Positions 18,029-27,630 of a stretch of DNA of 34,229 bases are shown here, piece after piece; positions within the stretch are counted from its first letter, which is position 1; each line of letters begins with the position of its first letter. Position numbers and translations under genes: made by a program. The stretch is from NCBI GenBank assembly GCA_020846295.1, contig JADLEF010000005.1, positions 1-34,229 of the forward strand, given 5' to 3'. Below the pieces are notes generated by a model. It searched no databases and was not told the origin of the DNA. It worked only from the letters and a program-made list of their open reading frames with translations. The stretch is from Acidimicrobiales bacterium (GTDB taxonomy: Bacteria; Actinomycetota; Acidimicrobiia; Acidimicrobiales; CAIXPF01).

Positions 18029-20368
18029 GTGCTGCAGCCGTATCGGGTCCTCGACGCAAGCGGGCGAGACGGGTGGATGGCCGGGTTCCTGCTCGCCCAG
18101 CTCGGCGCCGAGGTCTTCCTGGTGGAACCGCCCGGCGGTCATCCGCGCGACGCCTGGTTCGCCGCCTACAACCGCGGCAAGCGCTCGGTCGTCGCGTCGA
18201 GCGGCGGCGAGCTCGCCGAGCTCGCCGCCGGGATGGACGTGGTCATCGCCAGCGGCAGCCCGGCGGAGGTGGCCTTCCTCAATGAGCTGCGTGCCGCCGA
18301 CCCGGCGCTGATCACGTTGGCCATCACCCCCTTCGGTCTCGACGGTCCGAAGGCGCAGTGGCGGGCCACCGATCTCACGCTGATGGCCGCCAGCGGTCAG
18401 ATGGCGGTCACCGGAGACGCCGATCGACCGCCGGTGCGCACCGCGTTGCCCCAGGCGTGGATGCACGGGTGCTGCGAAGGGGCGGTCGGCGCGCTGGTGG
18501 CGCTGCACGACCGGGTTCGCACCGGGCTCGGTCAGGGCGTGGACTGCTCGGTGCAGGCGTCGGTCTTCGGGGCCTCCATGCCGTCCACGTTCAACCCGGC
18601 GGTCGGCCTGCCCACCGTGCGCCGCTCGGGCGGCGGGGTGTTCATCGGCACGCTGCAGGTGCGCTGGGTCTACCCGGCGACCGACGGCAACGTGGTGGTC
18701 AGCTTGCTGTTCGGGCCGATGGGCGGGCCGTTCACCCGCCGGCTCATCGAGTGGATGCACGAGGAGGGGCGGTGCCGGGAGGAGACGCTCAAGCGCGACT
18801 ACGTCGAGTTCGCCATCAAGATCCAACAGGGTGAGTACAGCCTCGCCGAGTTCGCCGACATCATGGACGAGATCGAGGCCTTCACCGCCACCAAGTCCAA
18901 GGCCGAACTGGCCGCCGCGGCCGCGGAGCGCCAGCTGCTGATCGTGCCGGTGGCGGATCTCGACGACGTGCTGGCCAGCCCCCAGCTCGCCGCCCGCGGG
19001 TACTGGGAAGAGGTCGACGGCATCCGCCACCCCGGGGCCATGGTCAAGGCGACCGGCACGCCGCTGCCCGCCCTCGGCAGCGCACCGACGGTGCCCGATG
19101 CCGGCCGCCCCGCGCTCACCGTCCGGGCCCGGCCGGCGTCGCCGGCGCACTCGGCCGTCGGCGACGCCGAGGCCAAGCCGCTGGCCGGGGTCAAGGTGCT
19201 CGACCTGGCCTGGGTGGCCGCCATGCCGCTGGCCACCCGGATCCTCGCCCATTGGGGGGCGACGGTGGTGCGCATCGAGTCCGAGCGCCGTCCCGACATC
19301 CTGCGCGCCGCGCTGGGCCACCGCGATGACATACCCGAGCAGGAGAACGCCATCGCCTGGCACCTCGCCAACGCAGGGAAGCTGGGCGTCGCGCTGAACC
19401 TGGGCAAACCCGAGGCGCGCGAGGTGGTCAGGGACCTCGCCCGATGGGCCGACGTCGTCACCGAATCGTTCACCCCGGGCACCATGGCGGCGCTCGGCCT
19501 GGGCTACGAGCAGCTGTCGGCCATCAACCCGACCATCATCATGATGTCGAGCTGCGTGATGGGTCAGACCGGCCCCATGGCCAACTTCGCCGGCTTCGGG
19601 AACCTCGCCGCCGCCGTCGCCGGCTTCTTCGATCTCACCGGCTGGCCCGATCGTGCGCCGGCCGGTCCGTACATGGCCTACACCGACTACACATCGCCAC
19701 GCTTCAGCGTGATGGCCCTGCTCGCTGCCCTCGATCACCGTCGCCGCACCGGGCAGGGCCAATACCTCGACTTCTCCCAGATGGAAGCGGCCACCCACCT
19801 GCTCACGCCGGCGCTGCTCGAGCGCCAGAGCGGCGGCGCCAAGCTGACGCGCGCCGGCAACCTCGATCCCGCCGTCGCACCGCACGGCGTGTACCCCGCC
19901 GCCGGCGACGACCGCTGGATCGCCGTGGTGTGCGAGAACGATGAGCAGTGGCGATCGCTGTGCGTCGAGATGCGACGCCCTGACCTGGCCGGCCTGCAGG
20001 CCGCCGAGCGCATCGCCCGGCGCGAGGAGCTCGACGAGGTGCTCGCCGCGTGGACCCGCCGCCAGGATGCCACCGGCCTCCAGGCGCGCCTGCAGGCCCA
20101 CGGCATCGCCTCCCACCTCGTCACCGAAGGCCCCGATGCCTGGGCCGACCCCCAGCTGGCGTGGCGGGAGGTGTTCCAGTGGAAGCCGCACCCCGCGGCG
20201 CGCTGGGCGGTGGTGGACTCGCCGCCGTACCGGATGACGCGCAGCCGGGGCAGCTACGACTGGGGCGGCCCGACCTACGGTCAGCACAGCTACGACGTAC
20301 TGAACGGTATGCTCGGCTACGACGCCGAACGGATCGCCGAGCTGGCGGTGGCCGAAGCGCTGGAGTGA
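18029..20368 (+). CDS. tandem-domain CaiB/BaiF (family III) CoA-transferase fusion
   Basis: 779 aa; N-half LDASGRDGWMAGFLLAQLGAEVFLVEPPGG...TGLGQGVDCS, C-half VLDLAWVAAMPLATRILAHWGATVVRIES...RTGQGQYLDFSQMEA. Confidence 0.9.
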   Translation: MLQPYRVLDASGRDGWMAGFLLAQLGAEVFLVEPPGGHPRDAWFAAYNRGKRSVVASSGGELAELAAGMDVVIASGSPAEVAFLNELRAADPALITLAITPFGLDGPKAQWRATDLTLMAASGQMAVTGDADRPPVRTALPQAWMHGCCEGAVGALVALHDRVRTGLGQGVDCSVQASVFGASMPSTFNPAVGLPTVRRSGGGVFIGTLQVRWVYPATDGNVVVSLLFGPMGGPFTRRLIEWMHEEGRCREETLKRDYVEFAIKIQQGEYSLAEFADIMDEIEAFTATKSKAELAAAAAERQLLIVPVADLDDVLASPQLAARGYWEEVDGIRHPGAMVKATGTPLPALGSAPTVPDAGRPALTVRARPASPAHSAVGDAEAKPLAGVKVLDLAWVAAMPLATRILAHWGATVVRIESERRPDILRAALGHRDDIPEQENAIAWHLANAGKLGVALNLGKPEAREVVRDLARWADVVTESFTPGTMAALGLGYEQLSAINPTIIMMSSCVMGQTGPMANFAGFGNLAAAVAGFFDLTGWPDRAPAGPYMAYTDYTSPRFSVMALLAALDHRRRTGQGQYLDFSQMEAATHLLTPALLERQSGGAKLTRAGNLDPAVAPHGVYPAAGDDRWIAVVCENDEQWRSLCVEMRRPDLAGLQAAERIARREELDEVLAAWTRRQDATGLQARLQAHGIASHLVTEGPDAWADPQLAWREVFQWKPHPAARWAVVDSPPYRMTRSRGSYDWGGPTYGQHSYDVLNGMLGYDAERIAELAVAEALE

Positions 20369-20411
20369 CAACGGCCGCCGCGCTCAGGCCCCGGCTGGCA
20401 GACTCTCGCCC

Positions 20412-20945
20412 ATGAGCACACTGCTGGGTCCGGCGCGACAGAACGGGTACGTCGTGCCCGACCTCGACCGCGCCATCGAGGGATGGTTGGCGATCGGGGT
20501 CGGGCCGTGGCTCGTACACCCGCACATCGCGCTCGACTGGTTCGAGCACCGGGGTACGCCGAGCGCGCCCGACGTGAGCATCGCACTCGCCTACGCCGGT
20601 TCGCTGCAGATCGAGCTGATCCAACCGCACGACGACCGCCCATCGCTCTACCGCGAGTTCCTCGAGGTCTGCCCGCAGGGCGGGCTGCAGCACCTCGGCT
20701 ACTGGGTGGACGACTTCGACGCGCAGCGCGCCGCCGGCGTGGAGCGGGGTTGGCCCATCGGCCACGAGGGCTCGATCTGGAACACCCGCTTCACCTACTT
20801 CGACACCGGGCACCACCTCGGTGCGGTGGCGGAGATCGTCGCGTTGAGCGAGGCAGGACGGGCCGGGTTCGAGCGGCTCGAGGCGTTGTGCGCCGGCTGG
20901 GACGGAACGGACCGACCGGTACGGGTGATCGGCGGGGGACGATGA
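20412..20945 (+). CDS. VOC family protein
   Basis: QNGYVVPDLDRAIEGWLAIGVGPW...IELIQP...LQHLGYWVDD pattern. Confidence 0.8.
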   Translation: MSTLLGPARQNGYVVPDLDRAIEGWLAIGVGPWLVHPHIALDWFEHRGTPSAPDVSIALAYAGSLQIELIQPHDDRPSLYREFLEVCPQGGLQHLGYWVDDFDAQRAAGVERGWPIGHEGSIWNTRFTYFDTGHHLGAVAEIVALSEAGRAGFERLEALCAGWDGTDRPVRVIGGGR

Positions 20946-21775
20946 GCCCGCACGATGTCGTCACCTACGAGGTGGCCAACCGGGTGGCCCGCATCACCAC
21001 CAACCGGCCGGAGTACCGCAACGCCCAGAGCCGCATCCTGCTCGAACAGCTCGACGACGCGTTCCAGACCGCGGCGGCGGACCACGAGGTGGGCGCCATC
21101 GTCCTGCTGGGGGCGGGGGACCACTTCTCCGCCGGGCACGACCTCGGCAGCCCCGACGAGCTGGCCGACCGGGCGGAGCGGCCGTGGCGGGGCGGGATCC
21201 GCGGCTGGTACGAGCAGACCTACGAGCTCTTCTTCGAGAACACCCTGCGCTGGCGCAACATCACCAAGCCGACGGTGGCCGCGGTGCAGGGCTACTGCAT
21301 CTTCGGTGGCTGGATGATCGCCTCGGCCATGGACGTGATCTTCGCGTCGCCGGATGCGATGTTCCTCGGCCACCACTTCCAGTACTTCTGCCTGCCGTGG
21401 GACCTGCCGGTGCGCAAGGCCAAGGAGCTGCTCTACGAACCGCGCTTCATGGACGCCGCCGAGGCCGAGCGGTGGGGCCTGGTCAACCGGGTGCTGCCCC
21501 GCGAGCGCTTGGTCGCGGACACCGTGGCGTGGGCGGAGCGGGTGGCGGACAACGATCCGTTCATGATGCGCATGACGAAGCTGGCGGTGAACCAGGCGCA
21601 GGACAACCAGGGGTTCACCACCCACCTCACCTCGGCGCACGCCATGTACGTGCTGGCCCGCCTGGGGGAGCGCGACCCCGACTCCGCGGTGGTGGAGACC
21701 GGTCGCAAGCAGCGGCCCATGGTGGGCCGGGCGTTGGAGAACTGGCAGCGGGCACAGCACGAAGGGCAGGAGTGA
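20942..21775 (+). CDS. enoyl-CoA hydratase/isomerase family protein
   Basis: crotonase fold motifs VARITTNRPEYRNAQ, AGDHFSAGHDLGSP, KPTVAAVQGYCIFGGW; ATGA overlap with preceding VOC gene. Confidence 0.9.
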   Translation: MSPHDVVTYEVANRVARITTNRPEYRNAQSRILLEQLDDAFQTAAADHEVGAIVLLGAGDHFSAGHDLGSPDELADRAERPWRGGIRGWYEQTYELFFENTLRWRNITKPTVAAVQGYCIFGGWMIASAMDVIFASPDAMFLGHHFQYFCLPWDLPVRKAKELLYEPRFMDAAEAERWGLVNRVLPRERLVADTVAWAERVADNDPFMMRMTKLAVNQAQDNQGFTTHLTSAHAMYVLARLGERDPDSAVVETGRKQRPMVGRALENWQRAQHEGQE

Positions 21776-21777
21776 CG

Positions 21778-22455
21778 ATGATCAAGGTGTGCGAGCTGGT
21801 GCGGCGGCGGCCGGGTATGACCGTCGAGGAGTTCCAGGCCTACTGGCGCGACGTGCACGGGCCGATCGTGTCGGCGCTGCCGGGCCTGCGCCGCTACGTG
21901 CAGTCCCATCCGCTGCCCGGCGGCTACCGCAAGGGCGAGCTGCCCTACGACGGGCTGGCCGAGCTGTGGTTCGACGACAAGGAGGGGCTGCGGGCGATCG
22001 CCACCACGGCCGAGTTCGCCGCCGCCAAGGCGGACGAACCGAACTTCATCGATCCGACCTCGCTCATCGAGCTGGTGGTGGACGACGTCGAGATCAAGGC
22101 CGGGCCGGTGGCCGACGGTGCCGTCAAGTCGATCGGCTTCGTGCGCCTGCGGCGCGACCTCGATCCGATCGAGACCCACCGGTACTGGGAGCAGGTGCAC
22201 GGACCGCTGGCGGTGCCCATCCCGCAGCTGCGCCGCTACGTGCAGAGCCACGTGCGGCCCGGCGCGTACCGCGGGGGCGCCCGGCCGACGTGGGACGGGA
22301 TGGCGCTGACCTGGTTCGACTCGGTCGAGGACATGCGCGCGTCGGCGCGCACCGAGGCGTTGGCCGCGGTGATCGCCGACGGGCCGATGATGGCCGATCC
22401 CAGCGGCCTGCCCACGCCGACGATCCTCACCCGGGAGGTCGTCTGCGTGGGCTGA
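21778..22455 (+). CDS. EthD domain-containing protein, internally duplicated
   Basis: two copies of YWxxVHGP...LRRYVQSH...WFD pattern in one 225-aa protein. Confidence 0.85.
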   Translation: MIKVCELVRRRPGMTVEEFQAYWRDVHGPIVSALPGLRRYVQSHPLPGGYRKGELPYDGLAELWFDDKEGLRAIATTAEFAAAKADEPNFIDPTSLIELVVDDVEIKAGPVADGAVKSIGFVRLRRDLDPIETHRYWEQVHGPLAVPIPQLRRYVQSHVRPGAYRGGARPTWDGMALTWFDSVEDMRASARTEALAAVIADGPMMADPSGLPTPTILTREVVCVG

Positions 22456-22506
22456 GGGACGCGTCTCCAGTCGGGTTCGCGGGCACCGAAAGCGGACCGC
22501 GGCGGC

Positions 22507-23355
22507 TCAGGCGGCGAGCACGATCCAGGTGGCGCAGCCGGTGATGAACACCTCGCCATCCGGTGCGAACAGCCCGATGTCGGCGTAGATCTTTCGCCGG
22601 TCACGCCTGCGGGTGGAGGTCACGATCCTGTACGACTCGCCGATGGCCGCCGGGGGCCGCCGGTGGATCCGGCCGTCGTACGTACCGAGCAGCACGGTCT
22701 CCGCCTCGGAGGTCACGCCGAAGTCGCGCAGCGGGATGGCCGAGGTGCAGTCCAGCGCGGCGATGGCGGGCAGCAGCGCGAGGTGCTCACCGTCATGCCA
22801 GCGCGCCGGCGGATCCCAGTCGATCCAGGCGTGGCCGTCGTCGATGACCCGGGTGCGCAGGTGCAGGCCGTCGTCGTTGTGCGGGCCGCACCCGAAGCAC
22901 TCGGAGAACTCCTCGGTGGAGGTGTCGACGTAGGTGTCGAAGCGGTGGCGCCGGTCCGGGTCGAGCGAGGCCCGGGCCGCCAGCGCGCCCAGCACGTCGT
23001 CGGGGACCACCGGTTCCCGAGCGGCGTCGGATGCGGCCGTGGCGGCCCACCCCGACAGCACGATGGCGCCCGGGTCACCCACCTCGAAGCCCACCCGCTG
23101 GCCGGCGGCGTCGGGTTGCACCCGGTACGGCAGATCCATGCCGAGCGGCGGCGGGGCGTGCAGGCGCACGTTGAACCGGGCCATCGGTCCGCCCAGGTGG
23201 TGGTCGGCCAGGCAGGCGACGGCACCAGCCGCCGCGCCACCGTGCATCGACGTGGCCGGGCCACGGAAGGCCCGTGGCACGTTGGCGATGCGCCGGTCGT
23301 GGTCGAACACGCGGTTCGGTCCGGGCGTGCAGGTGGGACAGGCGTGCGGTGTCAC
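22507..23355 (-). CDS. PaaI-like / hotdog-fold thioesterase
   Basis: MHGGAAAGAVACLADHHLGG and ECFGCGPHNDDGLHL motifs; GTG start at 23355 proposed. Confidence 0.6.
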   Translation of the reverse strand: MTPHACPTCTPGPNRVFDHDRRIANVPRAFRGPATSMHGGAAAGAVACLADHHLGGPMARFNVRLHAPPPLGMDLPYRVQPDAAGQRVGFEVGDPGAIVLSGWAATAASDAAREPVVPDDVLGALAARASLDPDRRHRFDTYVDTSTEEFSECFGCGPHNDDGLHLRTRVIDDGHAWIDWDPPARWHDGEHLALLPAIAALDCTSAIPLRDFGVTSEAETVLLGTYDGRIHRRPPAAIGESYRIVTSTRRRDRRKIYADIGLFAPDGEVFITGCATWIVLAA

Positions 23356-23399
23356 GGCGCAGCAACGTAGCGGACCGTTCGAGCGGCTCGCGACCGCAC

Positions 23400-24356
23400 C
23401 TAGGAGGTGGCCGGTGGGGCGTTGCCGGCCAGGCTGCGGTGGACGAACCCGTCGATGCGCCGAGCGGCGGGTGCGGTGGGCCGGCCGCGGCTCAGCGCGG
23501 CTCGAGCCCGGTGCAGCGGGGTCGGGTTGAGGTCGCGGATCGGCGGCAGCATCGCCTCCTCGATCTCGTAGCGCTCGCCGTCGTCGGCCATCAACGATGC
23601 GGCCGGCAACACCCGCTCGGTCCAGCGTCGAGGCGCCCACCCGCCACCCCCGCCGCGCTGATCGGGTGGGGCGAGGATCGACGACGCCCAGTCGGTGCGC
23701 AACTCGTGGGTGAAGACGTTTCGTTGCATCGCGGCGGCGCGAACTGCAAAGCGCTTCTCGGCCCGCTGCGGCGAGCGGTACTGGTAGTGCTTCAGCCGGA
23801 TGCGCTGCGGGTAGGAGCGGCGCAGCGGTGCCGGCAGGGGCCCGCGCTCCCAGCGCAGGGCGCGATGCCGGCGGAAGAAGCGCACCTCCGACCAGTTGTT
23901 CACGTAGAACCGGCAGCGCTGCTCGATCGGGATGTCATCGCCATACCGGGAGGGATCCTCGCGGTATCGCTCGATGTCGAGGTCGGTCAGGTAGTACTGG
24001 AAGCTCGCCGACCACACGGTGTCGAAGCAGGGTGCGATCCGGTCGAGGAAGCGGCGGGGATCGTCGATGTAGACCTCGTCGGCGTCGAGCCGGCACCACC
24101 AGTCGCCCGTCGCGGCGCTCCCGGCGAAGTGACCGAACGCCTCGCGGCGCAGCGCGTCGTCGAAGGGGACGGCGTCGCGCCGGTAGGGCACCACCTGGGG
24201 CAGCTCCCGCGCCAGGCGCAGCACGAGCTCCCACGTGCCGTCGGTGCTGCCGTTGTCGTGCACGTAGATGTGGTTCGACCAGGTGGCCGCGTGCCGCAGG
24301 GTGTGCTCGATGATGTCGACCTCGTCCCTGACGAGGCAGATGCTGTGGATCGCCAT
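23400..24356 (-). CDS. glycosyltransferase family 2 protein
   Basis: HSICLVRDEVDIIEHTLRHAATWSNHIYVHDNGSTDGT, WWCRLDADEVY (DxD). Confidence 0.8.
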   Translation of the reverse strand: MAIHSICLVRDEVDIIEHTLRHAATWSNHIYVHDNGSTDGTWELVLRLARELPQVVPYRRDAVPFDDALRREAFGHFAGSAATGDWWCRLDADEVYIDDPRRFLDRIAPCFDTVWSASFQYYLTDLDIERYREDPSRYGDDIPIEQRCRFYVNNWSEVRFFRRHRALRWERGPLPAPLRRSYPQRIRLKHYQYRSPQRAEKRFAVRAAAMQRNVFTHELRTDWASSILAPPDQRGGGGGWAPRRWTERVLPAASLMADDGERYEIEEAMLPPIRDLNPTPLHRARAALSRGRPTAPAARRIDGFVHRSLAGNAPPATS

Positions 24357-24441
24357 GTCCGCCTGACCCCACCGGGAGCCGCCATCGCCTGATTGCGACG
24401 GTCCGCCGGACTCCATGGTGTGACAACGGAGAGTGTACGGG

Positions 24442-24481
24442 CCCCGCCGTCCGTCACGGACGATGCATGCGGACGGCGGGG
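24442..24481 (-). terminator. hairpin downstream of ABC substrate-binding protein gene
   Basis: perfect 12-bp arms CCCCGCCGTCCG / CGGACGGCGGGG with 16-nt loop; no U-tract. Confidence 0.5.
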
Positions 24482-24521
24482 AACGCTCCCCAATGCTGGG
24501 GATGGGATCAGTCCGGCCGCG

Positions 24522-26165
24522 TCACCCGCAGGCGGCGGTGCTCTGGTCCCAGGCGCAGTTGGAGGACTTGCCCGAAAGGTCGATGATGTCGCCCTGCTGC
24601 ACGAAGCTCTGCTTGGCGGCGTCGTACTGGCCGAACTCGGAGGCCTCCACGAAGTAGGCGTCCTTGTCGCCGCTCATGTTGAGCTTGGCCCCTTCGAGCA
24701 ACCACGGCGCGGTCATGTCCATGTTGCGCAGGGCGACCATGAAGTTGACCCGGGTCAGGCCGCCGTCCAGCTCGGACGCGATGCGCAGCGCCTGCTCGAG
24801 CGTCCAGCCCCACATGGCGTTGCCGGAGAAGTGCTGGGCGTTCGTCTTCCAGTCGATGCCGGCAGCCTCCAGCTGCTTGCGGGCGAACTGCGCCCACACG
24901 TCGTTGTCGCCGGCGGCAGTGTCGAAGGACTTGATGCCGCCGCCGACGATCCACCAACCCTCCGACGCCGAGCCGTCGCCACCCACCTTGTCCTTGCCCA
25001 TGAAGCCGTTGCTCTTGCACACCGACGACTGGAACAGGTACTTGACCGATTCGTGCATCCCGTTCTGGGCGGCCTCGACCACCGCCTGGGTGCAGGCGGC
25101 GCCGCCGAGCTGGGAGATGAACACATCGGCGTTCTTGGAGGCGAGCGTGGTCATCGGATCGGTCACCGTGGGCGAGGCCGGCTCGATCACCTCGTTGATG
25201 TACTCGATGTCGGCCTTCATCGGGCTCTGCGCCAGCCAGGCCCGCACGCCGCCGTCGAACGCCTTGCCGGCGTCGTTGTTCAGGGCCAGCGAGGTGATGA
25301 TGATCTTGCCGTCATCCGCCTTGAGCTCCTCGGCCCGTTCCTCGATGAAGGCGCCGATCAGCACCGACTCGGTGTTGTAGGCCAGCTGGAGGCCGGTGGT
25401 CCACGGGTGGTTGATCGGGTCGCCCCAGGCCGGGTGGCCGCTCATCGACAACGGCTGCGGGATGCAGCGCTGGTTGAGCTTGTCGTAGGTCTTCATCGTG
25501 TTCGGCGAGCCGAGGGTGATCATCGTGAACACCTTCTCGGCGTCGATCAGCTCGTCGACCAGCGGGATGGTGCGGGCCGGGTCGTAGCCGTCGTCCTTCA
25601 CGATGAGGTTGATGGTGCGAGTCTTGCCCTCGGAGTCGGTGATGCCGCCGGCCTTGTTGATATCGGCCAGGTAGAGCCCCATGGCGGTGGCGATCTGGCC
25701 GTAGATGGCCAGCGTGCCGGACTGGGCGGTGGTGTGACCGATCTTGATCTCGGTATCGGTCAGGCCCTCGGTGTCGCTCCACCCGGCGGCGCAACCGGAG
25801 AGATCGACGGTGTAGCCATCGGAGATCAGGGCGCTCTTGCCGTCGGCGGCGATGCCGTACTTGCCGTCCTTGATCTTGCTCACGACGGCGGCCCGCTCCT
25901 CCTCCCACAGCGCCTGCCAGGCCTCGAGCGTCGTCGGGTGCGTCGTGGCCGGCGCGGCGGTCGTCTCGGTGCTCCCGCCGCCGGCGGCGGTGGTGTCCGA
26001 CCCGCCGAGTGCGGCCTGCACCCCTTCCTGGACCCCCTTGTCGACGGTCGCTGCGGTGGAAGCGTCCTCACCGGCGCCGCCCCCGTCGTCCCCGCCGCAC
26101 GCGGCGGCGAGCAGCGCGACGCCGGCCAATGCCGCGCCGATCCTGATTCTCCTGTCGAACGTCAT
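24522..26165 (-). CDS. branched-chain amino-acid-type ABC transporter substrate-binding lipoprotein
   Basis: lipobox LLAAACGGDDGG; GLTDTEIKIGHTTAQSGTLAIYGQIATAMGLYLADINKAGGI periplasmic binding protein pattern. Confidence 0.85.
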   Translation of the reverse strand: MTFDRRIRIGAALAGVALLAAACGGDDGGGAGEDASTAATVDKGVQEGVQAALGGSDTTAAGGGSTETTAAPATTHPTTLEAWQALWEEERAAVVSKIKDGKYGIAADGKSALISDGYTVDLSGCAAGWSDTEGLTDTEIKIGHTTAQSGTLAIYGQIATAMGLYLADINKAGGITDSEGKTRTINLIVKDDGYDPARTIPLVDELIDAEKVFTMITLGSPNTMKTYDKLNQRCIPQPLSMSGHPAWGDPINHPWTTGLQLAYNTESVLIGAFIEERAEELKADDGKIIITSLALNNDAGKAFDGGVRAWLAQSPMKADIEYINEVIEPASPTVTDPMTTLASKNADVFISQLGGAACTQAVVEAAQNGMHESVKYLFQSSVCKSNGFMGKDKVGGDGSASEGWWIVGGGIKSFDTAAGDNDVWAQFARKQLEAAGIDWKTNAQHFSGNAMWGWTLEQALRIASELDGGLTRVNFMVALRNMDMTAPWLLEGAKLNMSGDKDAYFVEASEFGQYDAAKQSFVQQGDIIDLSGKSSNCAWDQSTAACG

Positions 26166-26318
26166 GTTCCTCCCCCTTGATGCACGCCGCACGGTATGGT
26201 GCGACCCGTCCCCGCCAGCGCGGTGACGCCGGTCACAGGGAACGTAGCGCATCCGTGGGCGGTGTTGGGTTCGGTCGCGATCCGTCCCACCCGAGCGGCA
26301 CGACGGGGTGATCTCCAC

Positions 26319-27149
26319 ATGAGCGAAGCAGTGCGGACCGATGGCGGTCTCATCGTCGAGGTGCGCGACCGCGTGGCCTACGCCACCCTCGATCGCCCCG
26401 AGCGGCTCAACGCGTTGTCCGTCGCCCTGACCAACGACATCGTCGACGCGTTCGACGCGTTCTCCACCGATCCCGACATCTGGGCGGTGCTGCTCTCGGC
26501 GACGGGGGAGCGCGCCTTCTCGGCCGGCGCCGATCTCAAGGACATGGGGCAGGCCGACGCGGCGCGCGCCGCGGATGCGGATGCCGCCCCTCGGCCCCGA
26601 CGGGCAGGCACGGTGCCGATGACCGGATCACGCCGCAACTTCTTCGAGGTCGTGCTCGAGTGCTCCAAGCCCACCGTGGCGGCCATGTTCGGGTGGGCGA
26701 TGGGCGGTGGGTGCGAGCTCGGCCTCGCCTGCGACATCCGCATCGCGGCCGACGACCTGCGCATCGGCATGCCGGAGACCAAGCGTGGACTGGGCGCCAA
26801 CTTCGGCTCGGTGCTGCTGCCGCGGGTCGTACCCCTCGGGCTGGCCTATCAGATGCTGTACACCGGGGAACCGCTCGACGCCGAGGCCGCGTTGCGCTGC
26901 GGCCTGGTGCAATCCGTGGTGCCGCGCGCCGAGCTCGACGCTCGGGCCGAGGAGCTGATCCGCGCCATCGTGGCCAACGCCCCGCTCACCAACCAGCGGT
27001 ACAAGGCGATGATCACGAAGGGCCGGGACCTGCCCATCGCCGCTGCGCTGCGCCTCAACGCAGGGCCGAACCCGTACCTGTCCGAGGACCGCAAGGAAGG
27101 CGTCGCCGCGTTCCTCGAACGGCGCGCCCCGAACTGGCGGGCGCGCTGA
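26319..27149 (+). CDS. enoyl-CoA hydratase/isomerase family protein
   Basis: VAYATLDRPERLNALS, ERAFSAGADLKDMG, KPTVAAMFGWAMGGGCELGLACDIRIAA. Confidence 0.92.
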   Translation: MSEAVRTDGGLIVEVRDRVAYATLDRPERLNALSVALTNDIVDAFDAFSTDPDIWAVLLSATGERAFSAGADLKDMGQADAARAADADAAPRPRRAGTVPMTGSRRNFFEVVLECSKPTVAAMFGWAMGGGCELGLACDIRIAADDLRIGMPETKRGLGANFGSVLLPRVVPLGLAYQMLYTGEPLDAEAALRCGLVQSVVPRAELDARAEELIRAIVANAPLTNQRYKAMITKGRDLPIAAALRLNAGPNPYLSEDRKEGVAAFLERRAPNWRAR

Positions 27150-27158
27150 CGCGTCGGA

Positions 27159-27524
27159 TCAGGCGCCGCAGCAGCGCTTGTACTTGGCACCCGACCCACA
27201 CCAGCAGCCGTCGTTGCGCCCCGGCGGCCACAGCACCCCGTGGCCCGCTCGGGTGCGGTCCGCCGCCACCCGGCCCCGGGCATCGGCCGAAGCGGGATCG
27301 ATGCCGTCGGCCGCGGCCCGGGCCTCGATCTGCTCGATGGTGATCGGGACGAGGGCCAGCCGTGCTCCGCGCAGGTTCGGTTGCATCGCCTTCACCTTCG
27401 CCTCCACCGCGGCGCGGTAGGCGGCGTGCTCGGCCGGCATCTCGTCGAGCAGGTCCGGCCAGCGCTGCGTGGCCCGCTGCCATTCCGCTTCCTCGAACCA
27501 CGCCACACCCATCCGAACCTGCAC
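27159..27524 (-). CDS. small SEC-C motif protein
   Basis: C-terminal GRNDGCWCGSGAKYKRCCGA. Confidence 0.75.
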   Translation of the reverse strand: MQVRMGVAWFEEAEWQRATQRWPDLLDEMPAEHAAYRAAVEAKVKAMQPNLRGARLALVPITIEQIEARAAADGIDPASADARGRVAADRTRAGHGVLWPPGRNDGCWCGSGAKYKRCCGA

Positions 27525-27604
27525 GGCGGGTCACCGTAGCGGGCTCGGGCTCGGCCCATCCGGAATCGGATCTGTGTCGCCCGCCCGGCGCCGAGTACGA
27601 TCCG

Positions 27605-27618
27605 ATTGTTCGGACAAT
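27605..27618. promoter_or_regulatory. near-palindromic putative operator upstream of MFS transporter
   Basis: ATTGTTCGGACAAT directly upstream of the ribosome-binding region (AAAGGGGG) of the GTG start at 27631. Confidence 0.35.
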
Positions 27619-27630
27619 AAAGGGGGTCCA

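Noticed and set aside
17900-20371. 823-aa minus-strand ORF
   Set aside because: Antisense to the fused CoA-transferase; H/G/R/A-rich shadow translation without motifs.
24393-26180. 595-aa plus-strand ORF
   Set aside because: Antisense to the substrate-binding protein gene, which has a clear lipobox and family motifs.
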